The translations under genes were made by a program, and so were the position numbers. From assembly GCF_003008425.1 (NCBI RefSeq), contig NZ_PXOQ01000009.1:255501-319500 (forward strand): DNA of 64,000 nt, in the 5' to 3' direction. The stretch's first letter is position 1, and every line of letters starts with the position of its first letter. The notes under the pieces were generated by a model, which ran no database searches, was not told the DNA's origin, and was given only the letters and a program-made list of their open reading frames with translations. The DNA comes from Aurantibacter aestuarii. Lineage in GTDB: Bacteria > Bacteroidota > Bacteroidia > Flavobacteriales > Flavobacteriaceae. Below, piece after piece: positions 26,602 to 35,969 of this stretch.

Positions 26602-27537
26602 TTACTTAATTTTAAATTGTTCTAAAAGAGCAGGCAACCTTCTTAATAAAGCTAACTCCTTAAGTTTAACTCTCGATTCTTCAATTGGTGTTCCAAAATA
26701 AGTTTTGTAACCTTCTACTGATTTGGTAACGCCTGTTTGACCTAATATAACTGCCTTTTTACCTATTTTAATCCCGCTATTAGTACCAACTTGACCCCAG
26801 ATAGTTACTTCATCTTCAATAACACAACAACCTGCAATGCCAGTTTGAGATGCTATTAAACACTTCTTACCAATAATAGTATCGTGTCCAACTTGAATTT
26901 GATTATCCAATTTTGTGCCTTCACCTATTGTTGTATCTCCGGTAACCCCTTTGTCTATAGTACAAGCTGCACCTATATGAACGTTGTTTTCTATGATTAC
27001 ACGACCACCTGATAGTAATTGATCAAATCCTTCAGGTCTAGTCTTGTAATAAAAAGCATTTCCTCCAATTACTGTTCCTGCATTTATTACTACATCGTCA
27101 CCTATAACACAATCATCATAAATGCTAACGTTAGCATGGATAATACAGTTTTTACCAATTGAAACGTTGTGACCAATAAAACAATTAGGTTGAATAACTG
27201 TGTCCTTTCCAATTATTGCCGAATCTGAGATAGAGAAATTTGATGCTTGAAATGGTTTGAAATATGAAGTTAATTTATTAAAATCTCTAAAGGGATCATT
27301 ACTGATAAGTAAGGCCTTACCATCTGGACAGGTCACTTCCTTATTTATTAAAACTATAGTTGCAGCACTATTTAGTGCTTTATCATAGTATTTTGGATGA
27401 TCAACAAAAACAATATCTCCTGCTTCTACAACATGAATTTCATTCATCCCATCTACAGGAAAATTATCATCACCAACATAACTACAATTAATTATTGCAG
27501 CTATATCTTTTAAACTATATGTTTTAGGGAACTTCAT
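26602..27537 (-). CDS. LpxD-like hexapeptide acyltransferase (second paralogue)
   Basis: A 311-residue left-handed beta-helix protein made of hexapeptide repeats (VIGDDVVINAGTVIGG and others), with an N-terminal uridine-binding-like domain and a C-terminal helix (KELALLRRLPALLEQF). It aligns with LpxD at 30425-31453, including the catalytic-type His in QIQVGHDTIIG and the TGIAG segment. The GADGFGFAP segment of LpxD is replaced by GGNAFYYKTRPEGFDQL. Such a second LpxD-like gene next to efp seems common in Flavobacteriia, but its acceptor is unknown. 72 bases separate it from efp. Confidence 0.85.
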   Translation of the reverse strand: MKFPKTYSLKDIAAIINCSYVGDDNFPVDGMNEIHVVEAGDIVFVDHPKYYDKALNSAATIVLINKEVTCPDGKALLISNDPFRDFNKLTSYFKPFQASNFSISDSAIIGKDTVIQPNCFIGHNVSIGKNCIIHANVSIYDDCVIGDDVVINAGTVIGGNAFYYKTRPEGFDQLLSGGRVIIENNVHIGAACTIDKGVTGDTTIGEGTKLDNQIQVGHDTIIGKKCLIASQTGIAGCCVIEDEVTIWGQVGTNSGIKIGKKAVILGQTGVTKSVEGYKTYFGTPIEESRVKLKELALLRRLPALLEQFKIK

Positions 27538-27609
27538 AATTTTTAAAGTGCTACTAAGTGCTTCAGATTTAAGATAAACTTAAATTCTGTTTCACTTAAA
27601 AGCTTTAAA

Positions 27610-28176
27610 TTATTCTTTAACGCGTTCTTTGTAAGTTCCTTTTTCCGTTTCAACCTTTATTTTATCACCTTCATTTATAAATAATGGTACGTTTACTTCA
27701 GCACCAGTTTCAACAGTTGCCGGTTTTGTGGCATTGGTTGCTGTATTCCCTTTTACTCCTGGTTCTGTAGCCGTAACTTCTAAAATAACAGTTGCAGGCA
27801 TGTCTACAGATAATGGCATATTGTCTTCAGTATTTATCTGAATAGTAACCACTTCTCCTTCTTTCATTAAATCTGGACGATCTAAAGCAGACTCTAAAAG
27901 TCTTATTTGTGTATAGTCTTCCTGATTCATAAAATGATAAAATTCCCCATCATGATATAAAAACTGAAACTTATGTGTTTCAACACGAACTTCATCAATT
28001 TTATGACCTGCCGAAAAAGTATTATCAAGTACTTTACCATTGGTAACACTTTTCATTTTTGTTCTAACAAATGCTGGTCCTTTACCAGGTTTTACGTGAA
28101 GAAATTCTACTATTTTATAGATATCGTTATTATATCTTATACATAATCCGTTTCTAATATCTGAAGTTGTTGCCAT
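27610..28176 (-). CDS. efp: Elongation factor P
   Basis: A 188-residue translation factor that rescues ribosomes stalled at polyproline. Three-domain layout: KOW-like N-terminus (IRNGLCIRYNNDIYKIVEFLHVKPGKGPAFVRTKMKSV), where PGKG carries the Lys that is modified in many bacteria; then an OB domain (YTQIRLLESALDRPDLMKEGEVV), and a C-terminal OB domain (GNTATNATKPATVETGAEVNVPLFINEGDKIKVETEKGTYKERV). The modification enzymes are not in this window. Embedded in the lipid A gene cluster, 28 bases after lpxA. Confidence 0.97.
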   Translation of the reverse strand: MATTSDIRNGLCIRYNNDIYKIVEFLHVKPGKGPAFVRTKMKSVTNGKVLDNTFSAGHKIDEVRVETHKFQFLYHDGEFYHFMNQEDYTQIRLLESALDRPDLMKEGEVVTIQINTEDNMPLSVDMPATVILEVTATEPGVKGNTATNATKPATVETGAEVNVPLFINEGDKIKVETEKGTYKERVKE

Positions 28177-28204
28177 TATTATGGTATATAAATTAAATTA
28201 ATGT

Positions 28205-28990
28205 TTAGTTTGATTTGAAATAACCTTTCATAATTCCTCTATGAGAATTCTTTATAAACTGAAGAATTTCATCACGCTCTGGAGTTGCTTCCATTTCAGC
28301 TTCAATAATTTGAGAGGCTTGAGAGTTATTATAGTGTTTTTGATAAAGGATACGGTAAATATCCTGAATTTCTCTAATTTTTTCTGTGGTAAATCCACGA
28401 CGTCTTAAACCTACAGAATTTATCCCTACATAAGAAATAGGCTCTCGACCGGCCTTAACATAAGGAGGTACATCTTTACGTACTAAAGTACCACCGGTTA
28501 CAAACGCATGGTTTCCAACTGAACAAAATTGATGTACAGCGGTCATCCCAGCTAATACAACATTATCTCCAACATTAATATGTCCGGCTAGTGTACTGTT
28601 ATTTGAAAAAATACAATTATCGCCAACAATACAGTCATGAGCAATATGACAATAAGCCATAATAAGACAATTGTTACCAATTACAGTCTTCATTCTGTCT
28701 GAAGTACCACGGTTAATAGTAACGCACTCACGTATGGTAACATTATCGCCAATAATGGTTAATGTATCTTCATCATTGTATTTTAAATCTTGTGGCACTC
28801 CTGATATTACTGCACCTGGAAAAATATTACAATTTTTCCCAATTCTTGCACCTTCCATAATAGTGACATTACTTCCAATCCAAGTACCTTCTCCAATTAC
28901 AACATTGTTGCTTATGGTTACAAAAGGTTCGATAACCACATTTTTGGCTATTTTTGCGCCTGGATGTATATATGCTAAGGGTTGATTCAT
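28205..28990 (-). CDS. lpxA: UDP-N-acetylglucosamine acyltransferase
   Basis: A 261-residue beta-helix enzyme adding the first acyl chain in lipid A synthesis. Signatures: AYIHPGAKIAKNVVIEPF, ISGVPQDLKY, ECVTINRGT, the catalytic His in MAYCHIAHDCIVGDN, GMTAVHQFCSVGNHAFVTGG, and GINSVGLRRRGFT. Length is standard. Follows lpxC-fabZ after 41 bases. Confidence 0.97.
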   Translation of the reverse strand: MNQPLAYIHPGAKIAKNVVIEPFVTISNNVVIGEGTWIGSNVTIMEGARIGKNCNIFPGAVISGVPQDLKYNDEDTLTIIGDNVTIRECVTINRGTSDRMKTVIGNNCLIMAYCHIAHDCIVGDNCIFSNNSTLAGHINVGDNVVLAGMTAVHQFCSVGNHAFVTGGTLVRKDVPPYVKAGREPISYVGINSVGLRRRGFTTEKIREIQDIYRILYQKHYNNSQASQIIEAEMEATPERDEILQFIKNSHRGIMKGYFKSN

Positions 28991-29031
28991 TTATTACTTT
29001 TTTAAGTACTTCTTTTAACGAAGATAAGGTT

Positions 29032-30438
29032 TTATTTCACTTTAGAAATTTGAGCCATTAATTCTGCTTCTGCACAAAGTTTTCCATTGGCATAAGCGTA
29101 ACCTTGCATATGACAAATACCTCTTCTGATAGGCGTAATTAAATCACATTTAAATATTAAAGTATCTCCAGGAACTACTTTTTGTTTAAATTTCACCTTA
29201 TCTATTTTCATGAAAAATGTCAAGTAATTTTCTGGGTCTGGTACTGTATTTAAGACTAAAATACCTCCAGTTTGCGCCATAGCTTCAACGATTAAAACAC
29301 CTGGCATTACTGGAGAACCTGGGAAATGACCTTTAAAAAACTCCTCATTCATGGTTACGTTTTTTAGACCAATTACTCCAGATTCTGTTAACTCAAATAT
29401 TTTATCAATTAATAAAAATGGTTGTCTGTGCGGTAACATTTCCATAATCTGATTCACATCCATAAGAGGTGGCTGATTAATGTCTATGTTAGGAACAAAA
29501 TTACGTCTATCGTTTTTTATTAATTTAGATAATTTTTTTGCAAATTGTGTGTTAACAAAATGTCCTGGTTTATTTGCAATAACTTTACCTCTTAAACGAA
29601 TACCCGTTAAAGCTAAATCTCCAATAACATCCAGTAGTTTATGTCTAGCAGCTTCGTTAGGGTGATGTAAAGTTAAATTATCTAAAATTCCATTAGACTT
29701 TACTGCGATATTATCTTTACCAAAAGCTTTTTTAAGCTTAGACATAGTACTTTCAGACAATTCTTTATCCACATATACTATGGCGTTATTTAAATCGCCT
29801 CCTTTTATTAAACCATGTTCTAGCAATGCCTCTAATTCATGTAAAAAACTAAATGTTCTAGAATCAGAAATTTCAGTTTTAAAATCGGACATTGTGTTTA
29901 GTGTCGCGTTTTGAGTCCCAAGTACTTTAGTCCCAAAATCTACCATAGTGGTTACCTGGTATTCCTTAGCTGGCATTATTAAAATTTCACTACCAGTTTC
30001 ATCATCAACATAAGATATAACATCTGTTATAACATACTCTTCTCTACAATCGTCTTGTATTTCAATTTCTGCCTTTTCTAAAGCTTCAATAAAATATTTT
30101 GAAGAACCATCAAGAATTGGTGGCTCTGCTGCATTTAATTCAATAGTGATATTATCGATATCCAAACCAACACAAGCTGCTAAAACATGCTCGCAAGTCT
30201 GAATAATAACACCATTTTTTTCTAAACAAGTTCCTCGCTGAGTATTTGTAACATAATTGGCATCTGCAGCAATTTCTGGGTGACCTTCTAAATCGATTCT
30301 TTTAAAAGTATATCCTGAATTTGCTGGAGCAGGTTTGAAAGTTAGGGTAACATCCTGACCTGTATGTAATCCAACACCATTAAGCGATACTTCTTGCTTA
30401 ATAGTTTGTTGTTTCTGTTCGGTTTTAACTATTCCCAT
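29032..30438 (-). CDS. lpxC/fabZ: LpxC-FabZ fusion: UDP-3-O-acyl-GlcNAc deacetylase / 3-hydroxyacyl-ACP dehydratase
   Basis: A 468-residue two-domain enzyme. The N-terminal LpxC part (to about residue 310) has [18 protein letters not shown], the zinc ligand His in [46 protein letters not shown] and GHFVNTQF. The C-terminal FabZ part has [39 protein letters not shown] with the catalytic His and Glu. This fusion is characteristic of Bacteroidetes and couples lipid A commitment to fatty acid dehydration. Its start overlaps the 3' end of lpxD by 14 bases. Confidence 0.96.
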   Translation of the reverse strand: MGIVKTEQKQQTIKQEVSLNGVGLHTGQDVTLTFKPAPANSGYTFKRIDLEGHPEIAADANYVTNTQRGTCLEKNGVIIQTCEHVLAACVGLDIDNITIELNAAEPPILDGSSKYFIEALEKAEIEIQDDCREEYVITDVISYVDDETGSEILIMPAKEYQVTTMVDFGTKVLGTQNATLNTMSDFKTEISDSRTFSFLHELEALLEHGLIKGGDLNNAIVYVDKELSESTMSKLKKAFGKDNIAVKSNGILDNLTLHHPNEAARHKLLDVIGDLALTGIRLRGKVIANKPGHFVNTQFAKKLSKLIKNDRRNFVPNIDINQPPLMDVNQIMEMLPHRQPFLLIDKIFELTESGVIGLKNVTMNEEFFKGHFPGSPVMPGVLIVEAMAQTGGILVLNTVPDPENYLTFFMKIDKVKFKQKVVPGDTLIFKCDLITPIRRGICHMQGYAYANGKLCAEAELMAQISKVK

Positions 30439-31453
30439 TTATTTTTTTATCTAATTGATTGATTGTTTTTACTAATTTAGGTAAGTTTTTAAAGTATACG
30501 TAAGATTTATTAAAGTCTCCATAATTTAAAGCGGGAGAACCTTGAATAACTTCATTATCTTTTATATTACGACCAATGCCAGATTGTGCTTGTATTTTTA
30601 CATTATTTCCAATTTTTAAATGACCAGCAATACCAACCTGACCTCCAATTTGGCAATTTTCTCCTACTTTAGTCGATCCTGCAATTCCTGTTTGAGCAGC
30701 AATAACAGTATTTCTACCTATTTCTACATTATGAGCAATTTGGATATGATTATCCAATTTTACGCCTTTTCTAATAACAGTAGACCCTAAAGTTGCTCTA
30801 TCGATTGTTGAATTAGCACCAACATCAACATGATCTTCTAATATCACATTACCAATTTGTGGCACCTTTTCATATTCTCCATTTTCATTTGGTGCAAAAC
30901 CGAAACCATCTGCTCCAATAATAACACCAGAATTAACAACACAGTGTTCTCCAATAATACAATCAAAATATATTTTTGAACCTGGATGAATAACAGTATG
31001 GTCAGAAATTACAACATTATCACCTATATAACAATTAGGAAATATTTTAACATCATTACCTATTTTAACATCATTTCCTATATAGGTAAATGCTCCAATA
31101 TAGATATTTTCGCCATAAGTTGCAGAGTCTGATATAAAATGAGGTGTTTCAATTCCTGTTTTATTTTGTCTTATTTGATTATAATAATTTAAAAGTGTTG
31201 AAAATGCTTTGTAGGCATCGTCAACTTTTATTAAAGTGGCACTTATATGTTGATCTGGCACAAAGCTTTTATTAACTATAATTATAGAAGCTTTTGAGGT
31301 ATAAATAAAAGGAGTGTATTTCGGATTTGCCAAAAATGTCAACGATTCCGGACTACCTTCTTCAATTTTAGATAATTTAGAAACCTCAGTTTCAGGATTA
31401 CCTGCTACTTCACCATTTAATATACCGGCGATTTGTTCTGCTGTAAATTTCAT
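30425..31453 (-). CDS. lpxD: UDP-3-O-(3-hydroxyacyl)glucosamine N-acyltransferase
   Basis: A 342-residue beta-helix enzyme that N-acylates UDP-3-O-acyl-glucosamine. N-terminal uridine-binding domain ([30 protein letters not shown]), then hexapeptide coils with [32 protein letters not shown], the catalytic His in [14 protein letters not shown], and a C-terminal helix ([19 protein letters not shown]). Overlaps lpxC-fabZ by 14 bases and follows the HD gene by 24 bases. Confidence 0.96.
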   Translation of the reverse strand: MKFTAEQIAGILNGEVAGNPETEVSKLSKIEEGSPESLTFLANPKYTPFIYTSKASIIIVNKSFVPDQHISATLIKVDDAYKAFSTLLNYYNQIRQNKTGIETPHFISDSATYGENIYIGAFTYIGNDVKIGNDVKIFPNCYIGDNVVISDHTVIHPGSKIYFDCIIGEHCVVNSGVIIGADGFGFAPNENGEYEKVPQIGNVILEDHVDVGANSTIDRATLGSTVIRKGVKLDNHIQIAHNVEIGRNTVIAAQTGIAGSTKVGENCQIGGQVGIAGHLKIGNNVKIQAQSGIGRNIKDNEVIQGSPALNYGDFNKSYVYFKNLPKLVKTINQLDKKINGNS

Positions 31454-31477
31454 TAATCACAAAAATATAAAAAAAAG

Positions 31478-32707
31478 TTACAATTGCTCTTTAGGATAAC
31501 AGATATAATATTTTGTTACCGGTTTTGAGAGTGCTTTTAAATTCAATTGGTCTGAAGCCTTAACAATATCTTCGGTTTTACCAGTTTTATACAAAATTGA
31601 AATATTTTGTTTTTTTTCGTGATACGCTTGGTTACTCACCTGACCTGTAAACACAAAAAAAGCCGCTTCTTCTTTAGAAACATTATGTTTTTTTATTAAT
31701 TTATTTAAATGTTTTTCAAATAATTCCTTTTTAATAGGTTTCTTTTTCAGTTTGATTTTAAGTAAGTTTCTATTTATAATCATTTGACACAAATTACTCA
31801 AGACAAAATCTGAATGATGCTGCCATTCTTTTAATGCCGAAATAATATCATAGTCATCCAACTGAGCAAAATAGGACAATGCAGTATCATTAAAATTATC
31901 TAAACTAATTTCATTATTTAGAAAATAACTTAGTGGCTTACTAGCATTTAACTGCTCTCCTACTTTACTAAGCTGTTTTGCTCTTTTTAAAACCCTTATA
32001 ATTAACTGTTCTGCAACCAGACTAGTTTTATGTAAATAAACCTGCCAGTACATTAAACGACGAGCCAATAAGAATTTTTCTAAACTGTAAATGCCTTTAT
32101 ACTCTATAACCAGATTGTCGTTTTTAACATTCATCATCGTTATAAGTCTTTCACTATTAATATTTCCTTCAGAAACACCTGTATAAAAACTATCACGCTT
32201 TAAATAATCGGCTCTATCCATATCAAATTGACTAGAAATAAGCTCGCATAAAAACTTTCGAGGATATTCCTGCTTAAAAATAGAGATGGCTAAAGTTAAA
32301 GTTTGGTTAAATTCATTATTTAAATGCTCCATAAATAAGAGCGAAATTTGCTCATGAGAAATACCATTTACAATACTATGTTCCATTGCGTGACTAAATG
32401 GTCCATGTCCTATATCATGTAATAATATGGCTATATATAATGCATTTTCTTCATCTTCGCTAATGCTAACTCCTTTAAAACGAAGTACATTCACGGCTTT
32501 TTGCATTAAATGCATACAACCTATGGCATGATGAAATCTGGTATGATGTGCTCCAGGATACACCAAATAAGATAAACCCATTTGAGAAATTCTGCGGAGT
32601 CTTTGAAAATATTTATGTGCAATTAAATCGAATATGGTCGAATTTGGTATAGTAATAAAACCGTAAATTGGGTCGTTAAATATTTTAAGTTTGTTACTTG
32701 TTTGCAA
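31478..32707 (-). CDS. HD domain phosphohydrolase (dGTPase/SAMHD1-like)
   Basis: A 409-residue protein with the HD metal site: HHTRFHHAIGCMHLMQ, LLHDIGHGPFSHAMEHS, and later SSQFDMDRADYLKRDSFYTG, the pattern of dNTP triphosphohydrolase-like HD proteins. N-terminal KIFNDPIYGFITIPNSTIFDLIAHKYFQRLRRISQMG is typical of the group. The substrate is unproven. I chose TTG 32707 (LQTSNKLKIFNDP): the longer frame to TTG 32737 begins inside a -7 box, and no ATG is available. Divergent from porX; probably leads the lipid A cluster transcript. Confidence 0.85.
   Translation of the reverse strand: MQTSNKLKIFNDPIYGFITIPNSTIFDLIAHKYFQRLRRISQMGLSYLVYPGAHHTRFHHAIGCMHLMQKAVNVLRFKGVSISEDEENALYIAILLHDIGHGPFSHAMEHSIVNGISHEQISLLFMEHLNNEFNQTLTLAISIFKQEYPRKFLCELISSQFDMDRADYLKRDSFYTGVSEGNINSERLITMMNVKNDNLVIEYKGIYSLEKFLLARRLMYWQVYLHKTSLVAEQLIIRVLKRAKQLSKVGEQLNASKPLSYFLNNEISLDNFNDTALSYFAQLDDYDIISALKEWQHHSDFVLSNLCQMIINRNLLKIKLKKKPIKKELFEKHLNKLIKKHNVSKEEAAFFVFTGQVSNQAYHEKKQNISILYKTGKTEDIVKASDQLNLKALSKPVTKYYICYPKEQL
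32686..32693 (+). promoter_or_regulatory. Candidate -7 box of porX
   Basis: TAAGTTTG matches TAnnTTTG on the plus strand, 49 bases before the porX ATG and within the 5' coding part of the divergent HD gene. TTG at 32668-32670 is a possible -33 element with spacing shorter than usual. Confidence 0.35.
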
Positions 32708-32734
32708 ACGTCTAGAATTAATTAAAAATTTAAA

Positions 32735-32742
32735 CAAATATA
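32735..32742 (-). promoter_or_regulatory. Candidate -7 box of the HD phosphohydrolase gene
   Basis: TATATTTG on the minus strand matches TAnnTTTG and ends about 28 bases before the chosen TTG start at 32707. It overlaps the alternative start at 32737, which supports the shorter protein. No -33 TTG at normal spacing. Confidence 0.4.
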
Positions 32743-34296
32743 ATGAACAATATACATATTCTTTGGGTTGATGATGAAATCGATTTACTTAAGCCACATA
32801 TTTTATTTTTAGAGAAAAAAAATTATAAAGTAACCACATGTACAAGTGGCTCTGAAGCTATAGAATTAGTTGATGAAGATAATTTTGATATTGTTTTTTT
32901 AGATGAAAATATGCCTGGTTTAACAGGTTTAGAAACCCTAAATGAGATTAAAGAAAAGCATAGCGATGTCCCTGTGGTGATGATTACCAAAAGTGAAGAA
33001 GAATATATTATGGAAGAAGCTATTGGTAACAAAATAGCCGATTACTTAATTAAACCTGTAAATCCAAATCAGATTTTACTAAGTCTAAAGAAAAATCTGG
33101 ACCATTCTCGACTGGTTTCTGAACGAACCACCATTAATTATCAGCAAGAGTTTAGAAAAATTGCAATGGACTTGTCTATGGTAAATTCCTATGATGAATG
33201 GATTGCATTATACCAAAAACTTATTTACTGGGAATTACAATTGGAAGATATTGAAGATGCCAGTATGGTTGAAATTCTTGAGTCTCAAAAAGTAGAAGCC
33301 AATATCCAATTTGGTAAATTTATAGATAAAAATTATCCAGACTGGTTTACACCAAACACAGATGCTCCGTTGTTATCTCATGTTTTATTTAAAGAAAAAG
33401 TTGCACCTTTATTAAGTAAAGAACAACCAACATTAATGGTCGTTATAGACAATTTACGTTACGACCAATGGAAAGCTTTTGAGCCTATTGTAGCTAATCA
33501 TTACAAAAAAACAGAAGAACAGCCATTTTTTAGTATTCTCCCAACAGCAACACAATATGCCAGAAACGCGATATTTTCTGGACTTATGCCAAGCGATATG
33601 GAGAAACTTCATCCAGAATTCTGGAAAAATGATACCGATGAAGGTGGAAAAAACTTACATGAAGAAGATTTCTTACGCGCACAATTAAAGCGATTAGGTT
33701 TGAGTAATTTAACCACAGAATATTATAAAATCACTAACCTTAAGTCTGGTAAAAAATTAGCTGAAAATTTTAATGGTTTAAAAAACAACGACTTAACTGT
33801 TGTGGTTTATAATTTCGTAGATATGCTTTCGCATTCTAAAACCGATATGGATGTGGTTAAAGAATTGGCTTCTAACGATAAAGCGTATCGTTCTTTAACA
33901 CAAAGCTGGTTTAAAAACTCTCCATTGTTAGAAATGATACAGCAAGCGCAACAAATGGGGTTTAAATTAATTTTAACTACAGATCATGGGACTATAAATG
34001 TTAAAAATCCTAGTAAAGTTATTGGCGACCGTGATACCAGTTTAAATTTAAGATATAAAACCGGACGTAGTTTAAGTTATGAAGATAAAGATGTCTTAGT
34101 GGCAAAAGATCCAAAAACCATACATTTACCTTCTATAAACATGAGTAGTTCGTTTATATTTGCGAAAAGTGATTTGTTTTTTGCTTATCCAAATAATTAC
34201 AATCACTATGTAAGTTATTTTAGAAACACCTATCAACATGGTGGAGTTTCATTAGAAGAAATGATTATTCCTTTTGTTGTTTTAGAACCAAAATAA
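32743..34296 (+). CDS. porX: PorX: response regulator with PglZ domain, T9SS regulator
   Basis: A 517-residue two-domain protein. Receiver domain (residues 1-120): acidic pair in ILWVDDEIDLLKPH, phospho-acceptor Asp54 in IVFLDENMPG, and the switch Lys in DYLIKPVNP. A helical linker is followed by a PglZ/alkaline-phosphatase-like domain with VVIDNLRYDQWK, ARNAIFSGLMP, VVYNFVDMLSHSKTD and LTTDHGT (metal-binding Asp/His). This layout and sequence match PorX, which with PorY controls type IX secretion in Bacteroidetes. porY is not here. Two T9SS cargo genes lie in this window. tsaE follows after 1 base. Confidence 0.93.
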   Translation: MNNIHILWVDDEIDLLKPHILFLEKKNYKVTTCTSGSEAIELVDEDNFDIVFLDENMPGLTGLETLNEIKEKHSDVPVVMITKSEEEYIMEEAIGNKIADYLIKPVNPNQILLSLKKNLDHSRLVSERTTINYQQEFRKIAMDLSMVNSYDEWIALYQKLIYWELQLEDIEDASMVEILESQKVEANIQFGKFIDKNYPDWFTPNTDAPLLSHVLFKEKVAPLLSKEQPTLMVVIDNLRYDQWKAFEPIVANHYKKTEEQPFFSILPTATQYARNAIFSGLMPSDMEKLHPEFWKNDTDEGGKNLHEEDFLRAQLKRLGLSNLTTEYYKITNLKSGKKLAENFNGLKNNDLTVVVYNFVDMLSHSKTDMDVVKELASNDKAYRSLTQSWFKNSPLLEMIQQAQQMGFKLILTTDHGTINVKNPSKVIGDRDTSLNLRYKTGRSLSYEDKDVLVAKDPKTIHLPSINMSSSFIFAKSDLFFAYPNNYNHYVSYFRNTYQHGGVSLEEMIIPFVVLEPK

Positions 34297-34297
34297 A

Positions 34298-34708
34298 GTG
34301 GAAATAGTATATAACCTGAAACAAATTGATAAAGCAGTAAATTTTGTTTTAGAACAGGCAAAGTTTAAAACGCTCATTTTTAAAGCAGAAATGGGTACCG
34401 GTAAAACTACTTTAATCAAACAACTAGTTAAAGCTTTAGGTTGTGAAGATGAAGTAAGTAGTCCTACATTTTCAATTGTTAATGAATATGAAGGTCTTAC
34501 CTCTACAATATATCATTTTGATTTATATCGAATAGAAGAAGAAACCGAACTTTATGATTTTGGTATTGAAACCTATTTAGATTCTGATGCCTATATATTT
34601 GTAGAATGGCCCGAATTACTAGAGCCTTTGTTAGATAACTACACTGAAGTTTCAATTTACACCAATGAAAATCAAGATAGAGTTTTACAATTGAAAAATT
34701 CTAATTAA
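34298..34708 (+). CDS. tsaE: tRNA threonylcarbamoyladenosine biosynthesis ATPase TsaE
   Basis: A 136-residue ATPase needed for t6A37 tRNA modification together with TsaB, TsaC and TsaD. The Walker A motif is in FKAEMGTGKTTLIKQLVKALG, followed by VSSPTFSIVNEYEG, IYHFDLYRIEEETEL and FVEWPELLEPLL. Length is slightly below the E. coli form. The start is GTG at 34298, one base after the porX stop, implying translational coupling. Confidence 0.95.
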   Translation: MEIVYNLKQIDKAVNFVLEQAKFKTLIFKAEMGTGKTTLIKQLVKALGCEDEVSSPTFSIVNEYEGLTSTIYHFDLYRIEEETELYDFGIETYLDSDAYIFVEWPELLEPLLDNYTEVSIYTNENQDRVLQLKNSN

Positions 34709-34747
34709 ATTATACCATAAAATCTTTAGATAAATAAAACCACCACT

Positions 34748-35947
34748 ATGTCTCAACCAAAAACCCCTTTCTCTAAAGCGCAACTTATGCCGCAAGAGGA
34801 AACCTTAGAAATTTCAAGGAAGAAAAGTGATTTGTTTATTGGAATTCCTAAAGAAAACTCTTTTCAGGAAAAACGGGTATGTTTAACGCCAGATGCAGTT
34901 TCTGCTCTGGTTAATAATGGACATAGGGTTTTAATAGAATCTGGTGCGGGACTTGGTGCTAAATTTAGCGATCGTAACTACAGTGAAGCAGGTGCGGAAA
35001 TTACTAACGATACCGCTAAAGTTTATGGTTGCCCAATGATTTTAAAAGTAGAGCCGCCAACTTTAGAAGAATTAGAGTTAATTAAACCTCAAACTATTTT
35101 AATTTCGGCTTTACAAATCAAAATGCAAAGCAAAGCGTATTTTGAAGTTATTACAAAAAAGAAAATAACAGCACTAGCGTTTGAGTACATTAAAGATCAG
35201 GAAGGTACTTATCCAGCGGTTAGAGCGTTAAGTGAAATTGCAGGAACAGCATCGGTTTTAATAGCTTCGGAATTACTAAGCAGTTCTAGTGAAGGTAACG
35301 GACTTTTATTTGGTAATATTAGTGGTGTTCCACCTTTAGAAGTTGTTATTATTGGCGCAGGAACTGTAGGAGAATTTGCCGCCAGAAGTGCTCTGGGTTT
35401 AGGCGCAAGTATTAAAGTATTTGATAGCTCTATAACTAAGCTACGTTGTATTCAGTCTAATTTAAGTCAAACCTTTTACACTTCTACTTTGCAACCTAAA
35501 TATTTAAGCAAAGCCTTAAAACGCTGTGATGTGTTAATTGGTGCTGTACGTGGCAAAGACCGCTCTCCTATTCTAGTGACAGAAGATATGGTTGAAAGTA
35601 TGAAAAACGGTTCGGTTATTATTGATGTAAGTATCGATATGGGTGGCTGTATAGAAACCAGTGAAATTACGAGTCATAAAAGACCATTTTTTACAAAGCA
35701 TGGTGTGATACACTATTGTGTACCAAATATTCCAGCAAGATATTCCAGAACAGCATCTGCAGCAATAAGTAACATATTTACGCCTTATTTATTAAATATT
35801 GCAGATAATGGTGGAGTTGAACAAGCCATGAGATATGACCACGGTTTAAGACATGGTTTGTATGCCTATAAAGGTATTTTAACCAATGCGTCTGTTGGGG
35901 AATGGTTTGGTCTTAATTATAGTGATATAAACTTATTATTGTTTTAA
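34748..35947 (+). CDS. Alanine dehydrogenase-like NAD(P)-dependent enzyme
   Basis: A 399-residue protein of the AlaDH/PNT family. It has IGIPKENSFQEKRVCLTPDAV, HRVLIESGAGLGAKFSD, the substrate-contact Lys in ILKVEPP, the Rossmann loop VVIIGAGTVGEFAA, and the catalytic-type Asp in IDVSIDMGGCIETSE. Compared with classical alanine dehydrogenase (about 370 residues) it has ~28 extra N-terminal residues, and the catalytic His of the TYLHLAAEP motif is replaced by Gln (ISALQIKMQ). Alanine oxidation is therefore uncertain. 39 bases after tsaE and 22 bases before the next gene, so probably one transcript. Confidence 0.8.
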   Translation: MSQPKTPFSKAQLMPQEETLEISRKKSDLFIGIPKENSFQEKRVCLTPDAVSALVNNGHRVLIESGAGLGAKFSDRNYSEAGAEITNDTAKVYGCPMILKVEPPTLEELELIKPQTILISALQIKMQSKAYFEVITKKKITALAFEYIKDQEGTYPAVRALSEIAGTASVLIASELLSSSSEGNGLLFGNISGVPPLEVVIIGAGTVGEFAARSALGLGASIKVFDSSITKLRCIQSNLSQTFYTSTLQPKYLSKALKRCDVLIGAVRGKDRSPILVTEDMVESMKNGSVIIDVSIDMGGCIETSEITSHKRPFFTKHGVIHYCVPNIPARYSRTASAAISNIFTPYLLNIADNGGVEQAMRYDHGLRHGLYAYKGILTNASVGEWFGLNYSDINLLLF

Positions 35948-35969
35948 ATTTGCCCACTAAAACCAAATT

